From: Annona cherimola
Taxonomy: Eukaryota; Streptophyta; Magnoliopsida; Magnoliales; Annonaceae
Direction: 5' to 3'
Assembly: GCA_030490835.1 (NCBI GenBank)
Contig: CM059972.1
Location: 52,061,563 to 52,125,562, forward strand
DNA length: 64,000 nucleotides
Numbering within the stretch: position 1 is the first letter of the stretch; each line of letters begins with the position of its first letter. The position numbers and the translations under genes were made by a program. Positions 58,151-64,000 of the stretch are shown piece after piece. The notes below the pieces were generated by a model, which made no database searches, was not told the origin of the DNA, and saw nothing but the letters and a program-made list of their open reading frames with translations.

Positions 58151-60374
58151 AATGGAAAGACACATGTTCAAATTCCCCACCTGGCTTCTAGATATGAGCT
58201 ATGTAAAATTTATGTATATACAGACCATAATAAATGTAACATGTTTCTAATCTTGGCTTAACAAGAGAGTTTTTATAACTTCTTAATGCAAGATGACTTC
58301 ACCCTCTTTTGAATATTGCACGTTCGTAGGTCGCTACTACTTAGCGTATCTTATGGATCATGCATATCCCCCATGTGGGGGAAATGTGTCAGCATTAGTT
58401 CTACTATATAAATCTCTTACTAAAGCAAGAAAAAAAATTTCATATAGATCCATCATGATCTAATTGCTTAGATTATAGAAACTAATTTGGGTTAACTATT
58501 CTGATTCGGCAGCATAATGGCAGTATAACAATTTTATTTAGCTAGATAAAATATATATGAGTGGGAAATGAAATGAATTTCATGGAAAACAAAGGCGAAA
58601 TATTTAACCCTTAATTTCACATCTGCCGCCCAAAGATTTCCAAATGGCGTAAGATAAAAATTTTACTTTTGAATCCAACTTGGGAATATGAAAAAGATTT
58701 TTTTGAAGGATTTTGAAAAAAATTTTAAGACATTGGAAGTTTAGTAATGAAGGAGGCTCTAGAAAACTATGAGAAACCACCAAGAGATTTTTCAAGAGAC
58801 TTGGGAGTCCTTGGGGAAGAGAGAGAGCTTAAGGAGAGGAGCTGTCTCAATAAGGTTGTGGTGCTCGATATTTATAGGCATCTTCCTGAGTTTCGAAGCA
58901 CATCCACATGAAAATTTTAGCTTGTATAACAAGAATTGCTTCCATGGAATTGCAATTGCATGGCTAATATGGAGAAGTTCCATCGGGGTTAGCTAGCTTG
59001 GGCGCTAAGCAAGTATCCTGCATAGTAGGAGTTCAGTGGATATTTTCCTGCATGTTATTGCTGGGCCACGTGCTATCTTTGTATTGGCGCATTTCCTAAA
59101 TTCTTTGTATGTGGTTTTCACCACTATACTAATAGTCATATTAAGTGGCACAGATGATAGCCGCATTGCTTAAACCGAGCATGTTTGTGGTTTCATTGGA
59201 AATTTCAAGTTGTCATCCACGTCTCCTTTTCCATTTAAATGGTCACATCATAATAGCTGCCGCAACACCTTGTTTCCATCAGCATTAATGCCTTTGCCAT
59301 GTCTTGTATCAAATCCTCTCTCCCATGCTACGTGTTTGATGTTATGTCAAACATATCCAAATAATTCCAACCTATGTACAAAAATCTAGCATTATCTTGT
59401 ATTCAAAATAACATCATTTGTCAATTTTTTTAAAAAAAAATCCACACCATCCATGATCCGATCTCATGTAAGCCACTGATGCACCATCCATTTTTTTAGT
59501 TGGGTTGTGAGAAGAAACCCGACGCAGCCATCATTGTGTAAAACCATGTATGCCTACTACATAATTTCCATGTATGGCCATCATACATGCAACTTTTTGC
59601 ATGTATATTTTGATTTGCCTGGGATGGCTTCTCATAGCTTGTGCTTCATTTATTCTTCATTAATTACTTGCTTTGGCTTTTGTGGTGAGAGATGATTGGA
59701 CTTCATATCCATTATTTGATTTTTTCTCTTTTATTTCATGCATCTAATGTCCATTTTTTTAAATTTCTTGTAATCTCAACTTTTGATAGATCCTCTCATA
59801 ATCTTGGCCATTGATGTAATAAAATCATTATTTTTTGTGTTCAACATTGTTGTGGTTGCTCTAGACCGTGCGATTTTAATGGGTGATCCACGTTCTACAA
59901 ATATGCTTGTTAATTTATTTAGGATTATAATTGGATGAGAATTTGAGTAAATGAGATGATTTGATTCGAATATTGATTGATTAAGCTTAGTTTTGTTCGA
60001 ACACTCACCAATTGATTCAATTTGTGCAATGTAAGAAAAGTACGTGCAATTTCAGTGCAAAACATGATCAAGTTGTCAAGCCTTGATGAAAGTGGAGTTA
60101 AATACAAATTCAAGACTTAAGTTTAAAGCAAAATGAGGATTAAAATGGTTTAAAATATGTCGAAAAAGCTATAACACGGCTCAGGGCATGTTGGGGCAAA
60201 ACCGCATGAAAATTCAAAGCAAAACAAGTGGTTTAGAGACCCAAACCGTGTGGAGCCCTGGATCTTAAAGCATCTTACAACATCCTTGGAGCTTGAGTTG
60301 AGTTTTGAGAGCAAGAGAAGTGAAGACCACGAGGCAAGAAGCAAGACAACAAGTTACTTGAAGCATTCGAGAAA
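58151..60374. other. Unassigned intergenic DNA
   Basis: I see no conserved protein, RNA gene or clear terminal repeats in this 2.2 kb. The short ORFs (58604-58996, 59507-59695 and 59925-60344) have no recognisable motifs. A TATA-like TATTTATAGGC lies near 58870. The right half may be the diverged U3 of the Athila-like LTR that is recognisable from 60375. Confidence 0.5.
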
Positions 60375-60650
60375 CCTTCAAAGCTTTCCAATCAATAAGC
60401 TTTTCTTTTGTTTCTTTCATTTGATTTAATTTGTCTTGTTTGAGATGAATTTGAGATACACTATTATTCTATGTTTGAATTTAAACTTAAACATGCTAAG
60501 CTAAACTCTTATTATAGGGTTTAGGATGTATCATGTGTATGATGTAATAGATATTATGGTTTTGAATTATTTATGAAGGATATTGATTGTTAATTTAATA
60601 TCTTGTATTCTTAATGTTTAGTTTATGTAAGGGCTTGCATTATGGCATGA
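60375..60650 (+). repeat. Diverged Athila-like LTR fragment J
   Basis: From CTTCAAAGCTTTCCAATCAATAAGC onward it follows the leader and U5 start of the Athila LTRs (compare 1750-2006 and 32715-32960). It shares CTTAAACATGCT, GGGTTTAGGATGTA and GTTAATTTAATATCTTG. It is cut at 60650 by Ty3 LTR H. The left boundary is uncertain and may lie well upstream. Confidence 0.65.
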
Positions 60651-63629
60651 TCTAATGCCCCAACCCAAGCTGAGGCGTCGGAGCCTTACTCCAGGATCGT
60701 TATTGATGGGTAAATATAAATCAGGATTGTTGCCTTGATCACGCAGTGGATTCTTGAATTGAAGCTCGTACATTTTTTTTTCTTTTCTTTATTTCAACAT
60801 AAACATTCATACATTTAGAATCAATCACACTTATCATTTACACCATATCACTTACTCATTTTCATCAAAGGTCCTATCGACATGATCATGACATTTTCAT
60901 TCAATATATACAGAATCTGACCATTTCAGGTTCAATATAATCTGTCCATCCATTCACAGCATACAAGCACATACAATTTACCTTTTTTCCGCCTTAGTCA
61001 TATAATAACTATACAAGATATAATATTCATAGGTAAATCAACATGATCTTTTTCATCATTTGGCCTTTCCTGCACCGGTCTAAGATTGGAAAAATAAAAC
61101 ATGAGTCGAAACTCAATAAGCAAATATTTTTCATTTTCATGTAAATGCATTTCTCTTCATTCGGTAAGAGACACTTATCAAGCGATTAACTACTAACAGA
61201 ATAAAAATCTTTTCATATAAACATTTCTTATAGACCTTTCATATAAACCTTTCATGAAAAGTTTATCAATCCCAACTTTTGGCCATTTCATAAATATTGG
61301 AGTGCAAATGCATCATTTCCATTCATGACATAATCCTGCATGTGAAGGTACACTAGCCCGGGGAATATCCTTTTATAACATGATCATTTCCATCCATAAC
61401 GTAGGACCTTCTGACTTGGCATGTCAAGGGCGAACTTTGTGTCCTGCTTCTGCCTTGACTCGCCTACCTGAGTTTCATTCCATGCATGACTTTCAATCAC
61501 TCTGGCATTATATACCTCTTACACATGATAACTTGTCATTCTCATGCAGAGAATTATTTGCACCATCCTTTTGAACATCGTTTCAATGGAATATCATTTA
61601 AATCCATGCTGGCATGTCATTTCCAAATAGAGAAGAATTTAATCAATCATTTCAATAAGAGAAGTAATCAAATCGTTTATGAAATAAAGGGATGAAGGGA
61701 TAGTCACCCTTAAATAACTTTAGAAACATTCAAGTACAATAACTTGAAAGCAATTTATCATTTTAGAATAAAATATCATTTTCCAAAGTCTTGCTTGCTT
61801 ACTTATGGCGATCCTTTTGAGCCTTCCATCTTTTCTTTGCCTTTTCCTAGACAAGTGAAAATGATCCTTATACATTTACATAATACCTTGTGCTTGCATG
61901 CCTTGTCTTTTATCAATTTATATATACATGTCATACGGTTTTCAATTCCCATATGGTTCATCACAAGTTACTTTTTCTCTAGGGTTAACACGTATATTTC
62001 TTAGAAACCCCATATCCATATAAACTTAATAAATGGTCCATTTCTTTCCTTCCATACCCATGTCTAGTGTATGGATCTCTTAAAATTATTCAAGATATTC
62101 ATTCATATTCTATAACAATCTAATTTTTAATCAATCCTTTCTTTGGAATGAATATCGATATTCACCTTTGCCGATGGTCACATATATATATATTGAATTA
62201 TTCATAAGTCTTTTGATAACCACATAACTAATCTAAAAAAACATCAGCATATATATACCATAGGGTTTTCAACTTGCATTTAATCCTAAGCAAGTTAACT
62301 TTAAATACTTTTCTCTATTAATACATCACATCTTTTAACATCTATATATGTATATTCATATTTATATAACCTTCATGGTTGGTCAATCTTTCCATTCAAC
62401 CCTAAGTCTAGGGTTTTCAATCTTTTGCATTTATTATAGCAAGTTAACTTGTGGCAAGTACCATTTACCCTTCTTAGTAACCATTAATATTTACCTTTCT
62501 TAATGGTTATATATATACATGTTTACCTTTGTAAACTTAGTAAATATTCATTTATTCTATTAAATACCCAAGTCTAAGGTATTTAATTACTTTTAATTTT
62601 CAAGAAACTTGCTCATATTAAATTCTTTTGAATTTACATTTATCTTTGTAACAATCACATATATCCATTTGAATTTAGTAATTGTCATTCATTTCATTTA
62701 ATGCCCAAGTATAGGGTATTTGCTCTTTCACAATTATTCATTTCATTCAACGCTTAAAACTTAGGGTATTAGATTTTTACATTCATTCATTGGGCTTGTT
62801 AACAACTTATACTAAGTTGATTTCTAAATCAAAATTTCTAAAATCAATTATCCCTTTCTAAATCATTTACATATGTACATACCCATATTACTTTAGTGCT
62901 TTCTTCATTCATTTTGTTCAATACCCAAATCTAGGGTATTAAACTTTTTTGTAATCATTCAAGGGGCTTGTTCATAGTCTTTAGCTAGTTAAGTTCATTT
63001 CAAATTTCTGAAATTTACTATCCTTTGCAAAACAGCCCCATATAACTCCATTTTTGCTAAGTTTCACTTATACAATTGCACCTTAACCATACATATATGA
63101 GTTGCAATTTATTAACAACTCTTGTGATCATTTTAAAGGCTTGTTGATGATCTATAACAAGCTAAATTCAATTAAAATTTCTGGAGTTCATATCCCATTT
63201 CCAAAACAGCCCTATATATACTCATATTCACTTCATTCAACACCCTTATTTAGGGTATAAACCTTGACAATTATTCAAGATACTTAATCATCATCTATAA
63301 CCTTTGAAATTTACACAAAATTTATGGAATTATTATCTATCTTTCATAACAGCCCCTTATGTGCTTAAATTTATCTAGTTTCAGTTCAATAATTACATCT
63401 TAACTCAGCATACATGCAGTATCATTACTTAATAATTACACTTGCTATCGTTAACCCTTAATTGCATCCTTTCTAACATACGTATCATGCAATTAATCAA
63501 AGGGAATTAAATCTGAAAATTTCTTTCTAAATTTTCATCTTATTTGGACTCCCCTTTGAGCATGAAATAAACTAATAAATAATTAAACAATTCAATCATA
63601 ACATGGACAAACCAACTTTAGGTATGGAC
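60651..63629 (-). repeat. Ty3 LTR H, partial (3' part)
   Basis: The left edge TCTAATGCCCCAACC is the decayed reverse complement of the family end (GGCGCCACA). The region that follows matches C, F and G (CAATCCTGATTTA..., GTTATTGATGGGTAAA). Minus-strand signals are the mini-exon 61846-61803, the following GTAAGC and an acceptor TTTTTCCAATCTTAG at 61080. Many copies of AAATACCCTAGA..., the reverse of TCTAGGGTATT, occur in 61980-63250. It is cut at 63629 by a copia LTR, and its start lies beyond the window. Confidence 0.75.
61803..61846 (-). other. Putative mini-exon in Ty3 LTR H
   Basis: A 44-nt block (GAAAAGGCAAAGAAAAGATG...) lies on the minus strand after CATTTTCACTTGTCTAG and before GTAAGC (GT at 61802-61801). 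It has the same length as in F and similar sequence at its start. Confidence 0.5.
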
Positions 63630-64000
63630 CGTTGGAAACATGTGGAAAATAAGCCAAGTCTATGTTTTGATGATTAACAAATCAATTTGAGTAAGTTTTA
63701 GTTACTAACATGTTTGTGAAGATGATTAAAGGATATAAAAATGAAGAAAATGAAGCATGACAGGTCAAGTCGATTTCCAAGTCGATTTAGGCATCGACTT
63801 AGGCCAAGTCGATCCCCAACTCGACTCCAGCAGCGACTTCAAGACGTCATTTTCGTCCAGCGTTGAAATCGGGGAGTAAAGCTGCCGAAGTCGCAAACGA
63901 AGTCGACTCCGCATGCTACTTGGGTGAAGTCGCAGACCAAGTCGACTCCAGCATCGACTTCAAACATGATTTTCTGTCCAGAGTTGAAATTGGGGACGAG
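63630..64000 (+). repeat. Start of copia LTR I, truncated by window end
   Basis: CGTTGGAAAC (first base T changed to C) begins an LTR of the D subtype: AATAAGCCAAGTCTATG and TTTTGATGATTAACAAATCAATTTGAG match 22590-22640. The GTCGAC-type array starts at 63760. Whether it is a 5' LTR or a solo LTR cannot be seen. Confidence 0.75.
63760..63965 (+). repeat. GTCGAC/AAGTCGCA array in LTR I
   Basis: CAAGTCGATTTCC, GCATCGACTT, GAAGTCGCA, GAAGTCGACTCC and CAAGTCGACTCC words are packed at about 20-bp spacing. It is the third independent LTR subtype showing the array. Confidence 0.7.

Noticed and set aside
58769..58996. 75-codon ORF in unassigned DNA
   Set aside because: No domain, no codon bias visible and another ORF overlaps it on the other strand. 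A host gene cannot be supported.

Overview
This window is plant nuclear DNA, most likely an angiosperm, from a repeat-rich and probably pericentromeric or otherwise heterochromatic region. I find no convincing host gene, rRNA, tRNA or CRISPR array. Almost all of the 64 kb is a nest of LTR retrotransposons from three families. (1) An Athila-type Ty3/gypsy family has LTRs of about 2.3 kb and a PBS matching plant tRNA-Asp. (2) A Ty3/gypsy family that is probably chromoviral has very long LTRs (3.4-5.5 kb) running TGTGA...GCCACA. (3) A SIRE/Maximus-like Ty1/copia family has LTRs of about 1.6-1.8 kb packed with GTCGAC/AAGTCGCA motifs, a tRNA-iMet PBS and an extra ORF downstream of pol.

Layout. Element B (Ty3, its 5' end left of the window) supplies 1-248 and 16911-20650. 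A complete Athila element with 5-bp target duplications ACAAG occupies 249-16905 inside B. Inside the Athila integrase lies copia element A (minus strand, 7550-13969), which has lost its 5' half. B itself sits in a Ty3 LTR (C), which resumes at 20651. C is split again by copia element D (plus strand, 22568-55005, duplication ATTAT) and finishes at 55011-57398. D is interrupted four times: solo Ty3 LTR G (25732-31220, AAAGG), solo Athila LTR K (31276-33504, ACTAT), near-complete copia element E (minus strand, 35674-46546, AGCTC) and solo Ty3 LTR F (49778-53737, AAGTC/AAATC). Then come a degenerate GGGCC-rich repeat (57399-58150), about 2.2 kb of unassigned DNA, an old Athila-like LTR fragment (to 60650), a minus-strand Ty3 LTR H (from 60651) and the start of another copia LTR I (63630 to the window end).

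Coding content. Every gag, protease, reverse transcriptase, RNase H and integrase here carries stops or frameshifts, so nothing looks autonomous. Element E is the best preserved. The copia elements share a 3' ORF with conserved blocks in three diverged copies and no membrane segment.

Most interesting. All five Ty3 LTR copies share a splice-like layout: a purine-rich leader, a GTAAGT/GTGAGT donor (seen in four), a 31-48 nt mini-exon between ...TAG/AAG and (CAG)GTAAGC, and a second acceptor TTAG/ATAG before ACAGGTG. Tandem palindromic repeats expand inside the second putative intron. The copia LTRs carry dense palindromic GTCGAC arrays, and the same motif recurs just upstream of their 3' ORF.
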